Part shown: piece by piece, positions 1-10,581 of the stretch
How positions within the stretch are numbered: position 1 is the first letter of the stretch
How the letters are laid out: every line of letters starts with the position of its first letter
NCBI GenBank assembly: GCA_029204225.1
Contig: CM055095.1
Coordinates: 20,451,348-20,515,347, forward strand
DNA length: 64,000 bases
From: Diphasiastrum complanatum
Lineage: Eukaryota; Streptophyta; Lycopodiopsida; Lycopodiales; Lycopodiaceae
Direction of reading: 5' to 3'
Position numbers and translations under genes: made by a program
Notes under the pieces: generated by a model
Database searches by the model: none
Told to the model about the DNA's origin: nothing
The model's input: the letters and a program-made list of their open reading frames with translations, nothing else

Positions 1-503
1 ACTATGGCAAATGGAAATCAATAAGCAAACACAATGAAAAACAAGAGCATGCAACAATAGCACATGAGGATGCCTGACTCTCCAATTTGGTAGAGTCTCC
101 TCCTCTCAATGGTGTGTGTAAAATGGTGTACAATAGGTGTCTTTTTATCTTTGGGGTGGCCCTTGCCCTTTGCTTCCTATTGGCTACTTGCAAGAAGGTG
201 GGATTGAAATCCACACCCTTCAAAAGAAACACAAACTAATCTATGGTGCACAAAGTAGCACACCCCACCTACCACCATTTGACTTTTGACTAATTACAAA
301 ACTTAGGAACTTAAGTTTAACTCAAACTTTGGCCTTCTAATATTATTTTATTTACATGGCCCAAAGTCTAGTTTATTCAAAAATGATTTATTTACAAGTG
401 CTCATTTGGCGATGGACTTATACACGCAGGAAACCACGACCCTCGCAACGTATTTCTACTATATCCGGCTACTTTATTTATTTACACGGGAATAACCCCA
501 ACA
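1..503 (-). mobile_element. Ty3-type LTR, cut by the window edge
   Basis: On the minus strand an LTR begins at position 503 with TGTTGGGG and runs off the window at position 1. It aligns by eye along its length with two further copies: 51560-52405 (plus) and 39098-39739 (minus). Shared blocks include the 'gagtctcctcctctc' tract and the 'ggtgggattgaaatcc' tract. The copy at 51.6 kb is followed by a TGGCGCC-type primer site, which is the tRNA-Asp-like site used by some Ty3 lineages, so I place the family in Ty3. A gag-like frame lies immediately upstream on the same strand (539-1123). This is an old fossil. Confidence 0.75.
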
Positions 504-538
504 CCCGAAGAGGGTTTGTCCTTGGATTCAGGCTTCCG

Positions 539-1123
539 CTACTCTTTGTGGGTCCTTGTGTGCGTATCGTCAAAAATTCGAGCAAAATGCATGGCATGGC
601 TGATTGCCACAGACCTCCAATTGATACTCTTTGGGCAAGCCCAAAATAAAATGCAGCTTAAAGAGAACTCCGTCAATGCGGTTAACAAACCGCGAAGCAG
701 CTTCTTGGAAGTCTTGCAAATAGACATCCAAGGGTTTTGTCCATCGAATACTGGCATAAAGACGACCTTAAAGGCTACTTGGAAATCATCTAAGGTAGAT
801 GGGACTGTTGCACGCTTCTTAAGATCCTGCCACCATGAGTATGCGATTCCTCGCAAAAACATAATGACAGTAGCAATCCGGGAGCTGTCTGGCAGATCAT
901 GCATGGAAAAATGAGATGTCCATTGATCAAGCCATGTCAAGACCACGTCTTGGTGTCTGTCCTTTTTCTCCCCAGTGAAAAAATCTGGGATAAACATTGG
1001 GTTGAGGAGTGCCTGCCAAGATTGGGACATAGCCCTCAACTTGATCTCCGCTTGTTCATACTTAGAGCGCATGTCGACAATATGTTCTTGCACTAGATTT
1101 ATTGCACGTGTTATTTTCTCCAT
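539..1123 (-). mobile_element. Ty3 gag remnant
   Basis: A minus-strand frame of about 190 residues has the layout of a Ty3 gag (retrotrans_gag) domain. A coiled-coil-like start is followed by a block with 'FTGEKKDRHQDVVLTWLDQW' and then the typical 'AYSWWQDLKKR' and 'TLDDFQVAFKVVFMP' segments. It sits directly upstream of the LTR at 1-503 in the same orientation, with no protease, reverse transcriptase or integrase between them. Either the element lost its pol region or it belongs to the gag-only terminal-repeat elements known from plants. It is a fossil fragment, and the family call rests on motif recognition only. Confidence 0.6.
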
Positions 1124-1260
1124 GTCAGTCCTCGCAGGACTTGGAGCCTATGCAACAGCAAGGTGTAGGAAGAAACTAGAGGAAAAACGAGGAGCAACGG
1201 TGTCCAAACCCATTGAAAACTGGCAACTAAGGCACAAAAGCCCAAGAAAATAAGCTAACT

Positions 1261-3960
1261 TGAGCTTATGGAGCACTCCAAAACAACTTGGGAATATGGG
1301 GTGAAGGAATGTAAACGTACCCTCCTTTATTTCCTCTCCTAAGCTTCTCCCCTTGCTCCATGCAAAAAGGACAAGTGGGGCCCAAGAAAGGCCCCATTTG
1401 TCCCTTCTAGTTATTTCCTACCGTGTGGCCACCATCATAAGGTGCCACATGGCCCATGGACTCCAAAAGGATTTTAAATATGGTTAAAGTTCTTCTCCCA
1501 CCTCCCTACCCCTTCGTACCTCAGTTCCTCTCCAAGACTTTTGAGATCTACAGGTATTGAGAGGGAGGAGGAGAAAGTACTAACATGAAAAGGACAAAAG
1601 AAACCAAGATGTTCTACTTTCAATCTTTTAAACATAGAATAAGCTTTAAAAGATTGAAAGACTAAGTTTACATAAGCTTTATATTTCTTTCTCTTTTTTT
1701 TCTTTTTCAACTTACCTTAGCTTACAACATTTTTTTAGCTTAAGAAAAGTTTTTTATTTCAAAGAATAGGGGGAGCTATGAAGAAGCGCCCAACGCCCCC
1801 CCCCCCCCTATCACATCCAAGGAATACGAATGACCATGGAGGAGGGGGGGGAGTACACCATACCCCCCCCCCCATACACTGATCTGAACAGCAAACTGAG
1901 GAGGCATAAGTAGGCATAAATAGGCAGTACCAGAGGCCCGGAGCCCGAACAGATCTGCGAGTCTGTTGGCCCGCTGTCTCAAGAAAAGAATTTTTTTCAT
2001 TTTTTTTTTGGTGTGAAAGAGGAGGGCTAACAAATATAGGGGGGTACGACAAACTTATCAAAGTATAACTTTGATAAAACAACACCCCTAACCTAAAGTT
2101 TTCAAACATTTCTAAGGAAATAATAAATACTTCCAAAGAAACAAAATCAAGACACTAAAAAGCAAAGAGATTATAAACAACCAAGCTATACTTTTCACAA
2201 AAACACAACCAATTCAAGAGCTTTCTCAAAACAAAGGTTGTGAATACCAAATAGCCACATTCCATTAAAATGAATACCAGACCGCAAAAGCCATAAAGGA
2301 AAAGTGTGCACCTCGTAAAGGAAATCGGTTGCTCTTAGACCAAATGTTACAACTCCCTTAGATCTCTGATTGCCCCATACCAGTGACGACACACCGTATT
2401 CGCCATCGATAGGGTCACGACCCACCCCCATGCACTGGAGCTATCGACATACTCATGCCTAGTCAAGCCTCCTGCGATAACTGGCATCCCATACAACCAG
2501 CCATCGCCCTTGGATCTCCCGAGCACACATCTTCTAGCCTGGAGATACATATTGGCTAATGCATGTGCTCTCCATCCACCAACTCCTGGGTAGACTGAGT
2601 GAATGGAAAAGAGAAACCCCACCACTATATAGGCATAACATAGTGGGTCCCATCGAGCACGTGGTCCTGTCGGCGACATGTGACCACCTAGGATGATGAT
2701 GCGTGGCACCAAAACATGTCGATAAGGCCAGACCTGTGTCAGGCCCCTTGCCAGGCCATCACTGAAGGGCGTATCATTATGGTAAATAACACTTAGATTG
2801 TAGTAGCCATGTTGTATCTAATGAATCTTTTCTGATACCTTGCTGTAAAGTCGGTGCGCCTATGTATTACAGAAGTGTGCTACACAATGATCTAGATACG
2901 GTGCTACCAATCACAGACATTGCAACATCAATCACACAATCATAGATATAACACAGAAATAACAATTGGAAGATTAGAATGTTTTTTGTATTTTGTTTTC
3001 AGAGTGAGTCGGCAGTGCATCGCGACATAGTGGCTTGACACTCCTCTTGCTTCTGTATTTTGCTAGTATGTTCTATCGCATATGTTCTGTTGATTTTTGA
3101 TCTATACTTATGTCCCACTAGATGGGAGTACAAGATTGTTTAACTATTCGTTACAAGAGAGAATTACGCTAAACAATAAGTGAACTACATTCTCTCATAA
3201 CATTCCTTTACGGCTGAGCATGACAGTTTGAAGCTTCATGTCTGACAAGCTAGAGCTCGATAATTCAACTTGTTTGACGGCTCGTTTGCTTGATGTCCCA
3301 TCTTCAGCACTTGTATAGCAATTCGATAATTCAGTGTTGATGTTGTGCTGATTTGTCGGCTGTTCAGGGAATGCTAGAGAAGGGTTGCATTAGTTCACCA
3401 TCTTTAACTGAATTTTGTTAGAAGATTGCATTGGAATCTGATATCATGCCCCTCGTATGAAGTTGGTGACAGTCCTTTGGCATCTGTCATAGACCAATCA
3501 TTAGTTGAGTGGATCTTGGGACAGTTGTATGCCACGACACTGAGATTCTTCAAGACATGCTAGATATATCTTCTTGACATGGATGGCATGTTGGATCTAC
3601 CCGAATTTCTGCCAAAGTTGTAAGATATTTTTTTAGCAGGTTTGGATGGTGTGTGAAAATCACATTACACCATTCTGGTTGAAGATGTAGAAGGGTGATA
3701 GGGTTTGTCAGGTCTAGCTTCTTGAGGTTCTCTACCTTGTCAAGTAATGTATGATCGCCTCTAGTCATGATATTTGGATATTGTTTAATGAAGAGGGTTG
3801 ATTTTTCTTACCATTAGAGAAAATTTGGCCTTGGAAAGGGCCCTATAAGGATTGCCACATAGGATGACAAAGTTTTGGCAATGTAAAATACTAAAATAAA
3901 AACTTTTTCTGCCCACAGTCCTGCCCACACAGTCTTCGATGATTAGCTATTATGTGCATA
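1261..3960. other. No recognisable gene; homopolymer C/G tracts
   Basis: I find no recognisable coding region here. Several minus-strand open frames (for example 2347-2712) have no motifs I know. Three poly-C or poly-G runs lie close together at about 1796-1809, 1842-1850 and 1865-1873. The stretch may be leader or flank of the decayed retroelements on either side, but I cannot show it. Confidence 0.4.
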
Positions 3961-3984
3961 ATATAGTCTGTGACTGAAAAAAAT

Positions 3985-4330
3985 CATAACTTTTGAAAGA
4001 CAACTCAGATTGAGACGATTATGGTGCCATTAGAAAGCCTCGACGAACGCTTTTCAACGACACCCAAGATGACCCAGTTCCGAACTACGGTGAAGAAGTT
4101 ATGGCCAGTCAAAGATTTGGTCGGTCAACACTTGGTGACAAACTGGTCAACTACACTTGAGAGAGATATCGGGTTGACCAAGTGTTGACCGACCAAATCT
4201 TTGACTGGCCATAACTTCTTCACCATAGTTCGGAACTGGGTCATCTTGGGTGTCGTTGAAAAGCGTTCGTCGAGGCTTTCTAATGGCATCGTAATCGTTC
4301 AATACGAGCTGCCATTCAAAATTTCTACTA
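3985..4330. repeat. Long foldback inverted repeat
   Basis: The left arm (about 3985-4136) and right arm (4177-about 4330) are reverse complements over roughly 150 bases with scattered mismatches. The inner 110 bases match almost perfectly. The loop is about 40 bases (4137-4176). The transcript of either strand would fold into a hairpin about 150 bp long. There is no coding frame in the arms. The structure fits a foldback/MITE-type element or a small-RNA-producing inverted duplication. It lies just upstream of a decayed Copia copy. Confidence 0.85.
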
Positions 4331-4989
4331 TTTTTTTTGTCGAGTTACATACTATACTACATATAAAATGGCTTATTTACGGGCTGCCCCCAACACAAAA
4401 TTATAGTCTTTTTAAAAAGACAAAAAAATCAATTTGAAGGAGCTACGTTACGTAGATTTCAAATTTGAGTGTTTTGATTGGACCATTTGAAAGAAACTTT
4501 TGAGAAAAAAAATAAAAAGTATCTTTTTGAAAGGCCCCTTTTGTGCTCAAATTTTCTCTAATGCAAGGGCACATGGATGAGACATGGGTACCACCATTGA
4601 TGTATATCTACAGGTCAGCTAGAGGAGTAATCCTTGCGAGGTGGAATTGCAAAGGTGGAGGAAATGTCATCAAGTTATTCAGAAATGAGAGGTGGAGAAT
4701 ATTGTTCCAGATGGGACATGAATGGGGATTGCTACAAGAGTTTAGAGGAGTCATCAACTTGGGAGGCATACTAGATATCCTAGTTGTTGGTTCAATCTTC
4801 CCCAATCTACAAGTCAAAATGAAAAACTGTTAGTGTTTGATAGATAGGCGAGAAGAGCACTGACTAGTGAAGGACCACATCATTATGCACATCAGCGATG
4901 CAATTACGCCATGACAGGCCTGAGATGTACTAAAGATCAGTTCAAGACATCAAATCCATCTAGGATCATGTTTTTGAAGTAAAAGTTGA

Positions 4990-6357
4990 ATAGTGCCTGA
5001 ATGGAACAAGGAGAGAAAATTCAAACTTATATGACCATAATCAAGACAATGAGAGACGAACTATATTCCATAGTGAATGCATATGCCAACATGGAGATGG
5101 TGCACAATGTATTATGTGGCATTGTAGAATCCTATCAAGGTCACTTGAACCTGGAAAGTCTTAGTTTGATGAGAAAATTTGAGATCATAAAAGAATTGCC
5201 TATGATAGAAAATCAGTTGAAGATGATCTGTGAATATAGTCCAAACTAATCTATGTGGACCTATGAGGACAATGTCTATAGGAGGAGCATAGTACTTCAT
5301 CACCTTCATAGACGACAAGTCTTGTAAGATGTGGATTTACTTTTTTAAAAAGAAATTTGATGTTTTTTTTTTCACTTTTAAGAGCTTCAAAGCAATGGTA
5401 AAAAATTAGACAGGTAGGATGATCTAGATCTTGAGATCTGATAGTGGAGGTGAGCACTGGTCCAATGAGTTTGAAGACTATTGGGATCATTGTGCAATCA
5501 AGAGATAGCTTACACAAGCTCATACTCTAGAACTCAATGGTGTAGCTGAGTTTAAGAATTGGATCATGGAGAGTGCCAGAGCTATGCTTGCTGAGATGAA
5601 ACTACCAAAGGGCTTTTGGTCAAAAGCATGGAACACCGTAGTATACTCCAAATTAGGAGTCCTAACATTGTCGTACCTAAGATAACACTTGAAGAGACAT
5701 TTACAAAGAAGAAGCCAAAAGTGAGCCATTTGCGAATTTTTTGATTGAGAGTCCTTTGTTCACATTCCTATGAAAAATAGGAGTAATCTTGATGTGAAAG
5801 CATTAAAGTGTCTCCATAGGTGTTTTGACCTTTGGAGAGGAAAGTGTTGATAAACCATTTGTGGATATTCTTGATGATGTGGACATGGTGGTGCACTTTG
5901 TAATACCACCTCACAACCTCGTGAGACGAAATGGAGGAGGGATAAGCAATTTGTATCCGAGAGGATTGATGTTGCAGGTGACAAGAAAAAGAGAAAGGAT
6001 GTTCTCTGAGACACATTCGCACCATGAAGTAGGTCACCTAACAAGAAACTCCCCAAATGGTTTGAGAGATTGATGGAGAGCCATGACATGGATGAATTTC
6101 TTGAAACATCCATCTAAGGATATTTACGAAGGTCAACAAGGCAAAAAGCCTTCGACTTATAATGAAGCGATGAATGAAGACATTTGGATTAAAGCCATGA
6201 AAGAGAAAATTGATTTTATCACCAAGCATGATAGATGGGAGTTAGTGGAGCCACCAGGTAGTAAGAAGCCTATTGGTTGTAAATGGATATACATAACAAA
6301 GTACCATGCAGATGGGAGCATATCAAAGCACAAGACCATTATGAAGTAAGGGCACAA
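4990..6357 (+). mobile_element. Decayed Copia retrotransposon
   Basis: Plus-strand pieces follow Copia order. A gag-like frame at about 5001-5249 contains 'TYMTIIKTMRDELYSIV'. An integrase-like piece at about 5250-5700 contains 'YFITFIDDKS'. A reverse-transcriptase N-terminal piece at about 6083-6347 contains 'DRWELVEPPGSKKPIGCKW' and 'TKYHADGSISKHK'. The protease, most of the reverse transcriptase and both LTRs are not seen. The copy carries many breaks and is old. Confidence 0.8.
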
Positions 6358-6359
6358 GT

Positions 6360-7420
6360 AAGGGCATCGATTATGAAGAAACCTTTGTGCATGTGTGTAA
6401 GTGGAATACTTTACAATTGCTTATCGCTTTAGCTTCATGCATGGGTTGCCACAAGAAACTCATATATGCACAGTGTTTTCTACGTTGTGAATTACAATTT
6501 GCTATGTGGAGTTTGGAGACTCATGCTTTTTGAGAGCTTTTCTATCTATGCCAATCTGTGATACTATTTGACGTGAATTTTAACTCAATGCCCACATATT
6601 TTATTGCTGGCTGGCGGTGAGCTATTATTTAGTTTAATAGGCCGCTCATTGAATGAGAGTGTGGTGGAATTGTTGTTGGACGCCTGTGAGAGCGTTTCAG
6701 TATTGATTTTGACGACTTCGAAGTCAGAATCAAGTAGAATCAGTCGAGTTGTTAATCACCACGGGCATTCCAAGTCCTTTATCAAGCTCAACCCACTCTT
6801 TAGCCAATAAGATGGCTCTCATTTCAAATCTCCACATGCGATAGGCATTTCCATCATTTGTTGATTATCAGCATTGTATTGTTGGAGGAATCTTGTGTGG
6901 ATAATTATATGAAGTAGAATAAAAATGTCGTCGCCAACTTTTCTCAATCGACTTCGATTCAAGCGATAACGTACTCTGATACCTTGTCAGAAGATAATTA
7001 TGGAGGACAGACTTTAAAGATTCACATAGAGAATGAAAACTTTGATACCATGTTCTAAATGATTAAATAGGCAATATAGATACAAATACATGTTAATTTT
7101 GTGAGTATATAAAAAAAAAAATTCGCAAATTTGTGGTCATGCTAACAATACTATCATACGATCTATCTAACCAAATTTAGTCATAAGGAGTTTTCTTGGA
7201 CATCATTCACAATTGGGAAAGCACTTTACATTGGGTTTGATGGCCGTTTAATTATGGCTCAAAGTACCGACCTCATCGTAAAGGTCACTAAAAAAGAGCA
7301 TGTAAAACAATTCTAATTAGGTCAAATTTCAACAAAAACAAGTGCATTGTGAAGCCACTAGGCCCTGCCTTTGTAACACGAAATAAATTGTATGTTGTTA
7401 AAGTTTTTTTAATGGCTTCT
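6360..7420. other. No feature identified
   Basis: AT-rich sequence with no coding frame, RNA gene or repeat I recognise. A short A-run lies at 7111-7121. Confidence 0.4.
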
Positions 7421-7421
7421 T

Positions 7422-7830
7422 TTATTGAAACATGTAGTATATTGGTGAATGATCTGACCAATAGGCATATGTACTTCCAAATAAATTTTTGGGGTTTTCT
7501 ATATTTGTCCAAACATGATCTAATTGGGTGCCATATATAGTTGTTACTTGTTGAAAGGATAGTTGTATATTATGTTCACGCATAATTGATTCAAGGGTTT
7601 GGAAATTATTGTTTATGTTTAATGCATTAATATTTATGTAGCCTAGTATAATAGTGGGTGCAATTTTGGAAATATTGTTAAGTATTATATTTAATTGTTC
7701 AATAAACATGAAAATAATACTATTTGGCTGTCTATATATTGCAATAATATGTAGATTGTAGGATTTATGACTAAACATAGCATGAATAATTTCATTGTGC
7801 AGTGTATTGATTAATTGTGTAAAGCACGCC
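7422..7830 (-). pseudogene. Endonuclease fragment, CR1/Helentron type
   Basis: The minus strand encodes an endonuclease/exonuclease/phosphatase-like segment. Visible blocks in order are 'IIAIYRQPNSIIFMFIEQL', 'APTIILGYININALN' (the GDFN-equivalent block, here GYIN), 'TIYGTQLDHVWTN' and the closing 'AYWSDHSPIYYMF' (SDH block), followed by a stop. The combination of T..GTQLDHxWTN with AYWSDHxPIY resembles the endonuclease that animal Helentrons and CR1-type LINEs carry, more than the plant L1 endonuclease. The open frame extends to 7973, but that N-terminal part is not recognisable. No helicase or reverse transcriptase lies next to it. The change of the catalytic D in GDFN to Y suggests the fragment is inactive. 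Confidence 0.6.
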
Positions 7831-7984
7831 AATCTCCAGTCAGGACAAGGGAAAACATGTAGAGGGACTGAATGTTCAGAACCAGGGCTCAGATGTAGCT
7901 GATGCCAATGTCCAAGACCTGAGCCAAGAAACAGATCCGAGCCAAAGCCGAGGGGAGCGCCATGCCTCCACATCTCAAGGCTCG

Positions 7985-8790
7985 AGATCCATATCTGCTA
8001 GTCGAGCTTTTTGTCGATCGAAGTCCGTGGAGGAGAAAGTAAATGAATTCTTAGCCAAACATCTCAGGAGTCCTCATGAGGTGGCTGGCAGATATCTTTT
8101 TTTTCCCAAACAATCAAGGGCAATGAGCTTAAAGCTCTTCCAACACTCCAACCACAACCAGAGTGGCACCAACAACTCTTCGAGAGAGACCCTGCGGCCA
8201 TCAAGGCCTATGTGACAAGTCTATGCCAATTAAGGGTTAAAGCGCATTTTCTCCCCAAATGGGCAGAATGCGGCACTCCCTTGGACCAGATCACGCTCCA
8301 CAACTACAATTGGCCAAGAATTCCTTCATAGTACGGATGGAACATGGATGTAGATGCTAAAAGGGCTTTAATCTAGTTTTTCAGAAATTATCTCAATTGT
8401 CCTGATCCAACAATCTGCGCGGTCGTCACTTATGTCCAGGACTTGGAATATTTGATGGGCATTGAGACTAAATGGGACAATTTTCTCCGTCCAATATTTT
8501 TTGATTCGAATAAAAAAGCACCAAATGTCTACCTAGTCCTATTGGGACGCCTATGTTTATGGATTGCGCAAGTAATTCATAACTGGGGTACCAGAAAATT
8601 CACTTTTGAAAATCGTGAACGTGTAGTCAAGGTTGATCTTGTAACTTGGACTATCAAGCCAATGGTTCAAAAAGAGGATGATGATTCATCAAAAGCGGAT
8701 CATACTTGTGACCGACCGATAAAAAAATTTGGGTGTTCATTACAATTCTCAAACCGATACTGTCAACTGGAATGAAGCTCTTGCAATGAT
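7985..8790 (+). mobile_element. Ty3 polyprotein fragment (gag-protease region)
   Basis: Plus-strand frames include 'RALI..FFRNYLNCPDPTIC' followed by 'NVYLVLLGRLCLWIAQVIHN' and 'TRKFTFENRERVVKVDL'. The second block matches the end of the Ty3 retropepsin region, where the usual form is 'LLGRPWL..A.AVHNW'. No reverse transcriptase or LTR follows. It is a short, broken fossil. Confidence 0.5.
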
Positions 8791-8899
8791 TGACTGTATA
8801 GCAGGATATATTGTCAAAATTAAGCAAGATTTCATTATTGGTGTGAAAGTACTGTACTTTAGGACCATAAATGGATCTACAAAAGATCCACAAGAGTGA

Positions 8900-9542
8900 T
8901 TAGATGCTTGCTTAACAATCTATCAAAAAACTAGACACAAAAAAGTTGATCTAGATTGGCAATTTGACAAACAACAAGCATTAACAATCAAAAGCATTGA
9001 TAAACATTGAAATCCGAGCCACACGTGTGTAATACAGGCTGTAGTACGGCCTTCAACCTGAGAAACAAGTAGAAATTGATTTGGTTTCATTTGGATCACA
9101 AAAACTCAATGTACATGGTGAACTAGCTTGAGATTACCAATGAGCTCCAAAAATTTTCTATCTTCTCACTATGGAGAGAGGGAATACATAGCAAATTCGA
9201 CTTCCTTCTTGAAGTTAGGTGGATTTCCAGCATGTAATAAGGAAGTTAACTCACTCTCCTTGACCTAAAATGAAACCCTAGTCTATTTCCTAGAGTTATG
9301 CTTGGTAGGTAGCTAGTTGGTCAAATTTTTCACCTTAAACTTAGGTGTAGGTCCTATAAAGTAGGGATGACCACCAAATAGACATGACCAACTCTCTTGA
9401 CTTGACCTAACCTACATTAGGATGGGTTTCCCATATAGCATCATGGCCTCACATGTGTGGGACCCACTTGTGTACACAATTTACACTATTCTACATGGTT
9501 TTTGATCAAGCTAGATTTGCCAATTTTTGGCAATTCTTCACA
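8900..9542 (-). repeat. Probable Copia 3' LTR
   Basis: At 9543-9557 the minus strand carries a purine tract (AAATTTGAGGAGGAG) directly followed by TGTGAAGAATTG. That is the usual polypurine tract to LTR junction. The LTR would run toward lower coordinates. I cannot fix its far end and place it roughly at 8.9 kb. Copia-like fragments lie on the internal side (9543-10313) in the matching orientation. Confidence 0.5.
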
Positions 9543-10313
9543 CTCCTCCTCAAATTTAGCTTGATCTATTTACAACTCTCTTGATAGATGAATGAAAGCT
9601 TTTAGAAGTATCTAAAAAATCCAGCTTCAAACAAGGAACTTTTGAGACTCCAATAGAGAATGATGTCCATGAAGGATCTTTCACCACCTCTTAGAGGATC
9701 CCTTACAAGATGTTCCATAAATGTGTCTATATACATGTAGCACACTTCAAAACTAAACATCATGCCAAGCCATGGATTCCAAGGCATTTTGTGCACTTGA
9801 AGATACATCAATTAAAATATTAAGTGCATAAATAATGTTGCCAAAGACAACTTGTCTTGCTTGATCCATATGATTGAGCCTAGATGGCTCCATCTTGATA
9901 CTCAAGATTCTTCTTGGAGTCCTCGGGTCTTGAGCTTGCTCCTCCACTTGACTTGACTCCAAACCATCAATGAATTGAATAAGGTGTTGATCCAAAGGTG
10001 CTTCTTCAAGTTTACAAATCTTCCACTCTTGAAAGATCACATTTCCACCATTGACAAATTCTTTGGCTGAAAACAAGTAGATTCTACAATCTCTACTTGA
10101 AGAGCAAAACACTACCATTATTCCTATCATTGAAATAGGATAATCTTTGGTCCTTACATTGGAATGATCATGCACAAAGCATGTGGACACAAAGATTTCC
10201 AAAGCAAATGATGTTTCATCTTTTATGACTCTATTCAAACTATTACAAAAATAGTTATCCAATGAAATTGCTTTATCAACAACAAATGTAGATTTCATTA
10301 TGCATGTGTCCAT
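9543..10313 (-). mobile_element. Decayed Copia fragments
   Basis: Minus-strand frames keep short Copia-like pieces. One is 'MEHLVRDPLRGGERSFMD', the equivalent of the stretch between reverse transcriptase and RNase H that reads 'MEHRVRDPIDGDERSFKD' in the element at 55.1 kb. Another is an integrase/RT-linker-like piece with 'SRDCRIYLFSAKEFVNGG' and 'VIFQE'. The copy is heavily decayed and appears interrupted by the next Copia element's LTR at about 10.3-10.58 kb. Confidence 0.55.
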
Positions 10314-10319
10314 TACACT

Positions 10320-10581
10320 TTGTGCATGTCTTGCATGTCACTACGGATCACTTACAATTAATGCATGTGAATTGCCACGAGTTTCTACTAGCATAATCTT
10401 GCTAATTCTATGTCTACAATCTATATGCAAGTTGTACTCATCAATCTAGATATGACATATCCATGTAGCTCGAGTTCTATCTAGGCCAAACTTGGCATTT
10501 GCATGTATGAACAACATACTTGCATGGTACAATATTTGTAGCAAGCCTAAAGTCAAGATGGATTATTTTTCCATTTCAACA
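10320..10581 (-). repeat. Probable Copia 3' LTR (second element)
   Basis: A purine tract on the minus strand (GTTTTTAGGAGGAG, just above 10581) is followed by TGTTGAAATGG, again the polypurine tract to LTR junction. The better preserved Copia coding region at 10826-12760 lies on the internal side. The far LTR end near 10.32 kb is an estimate. Confidence 0.5.
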
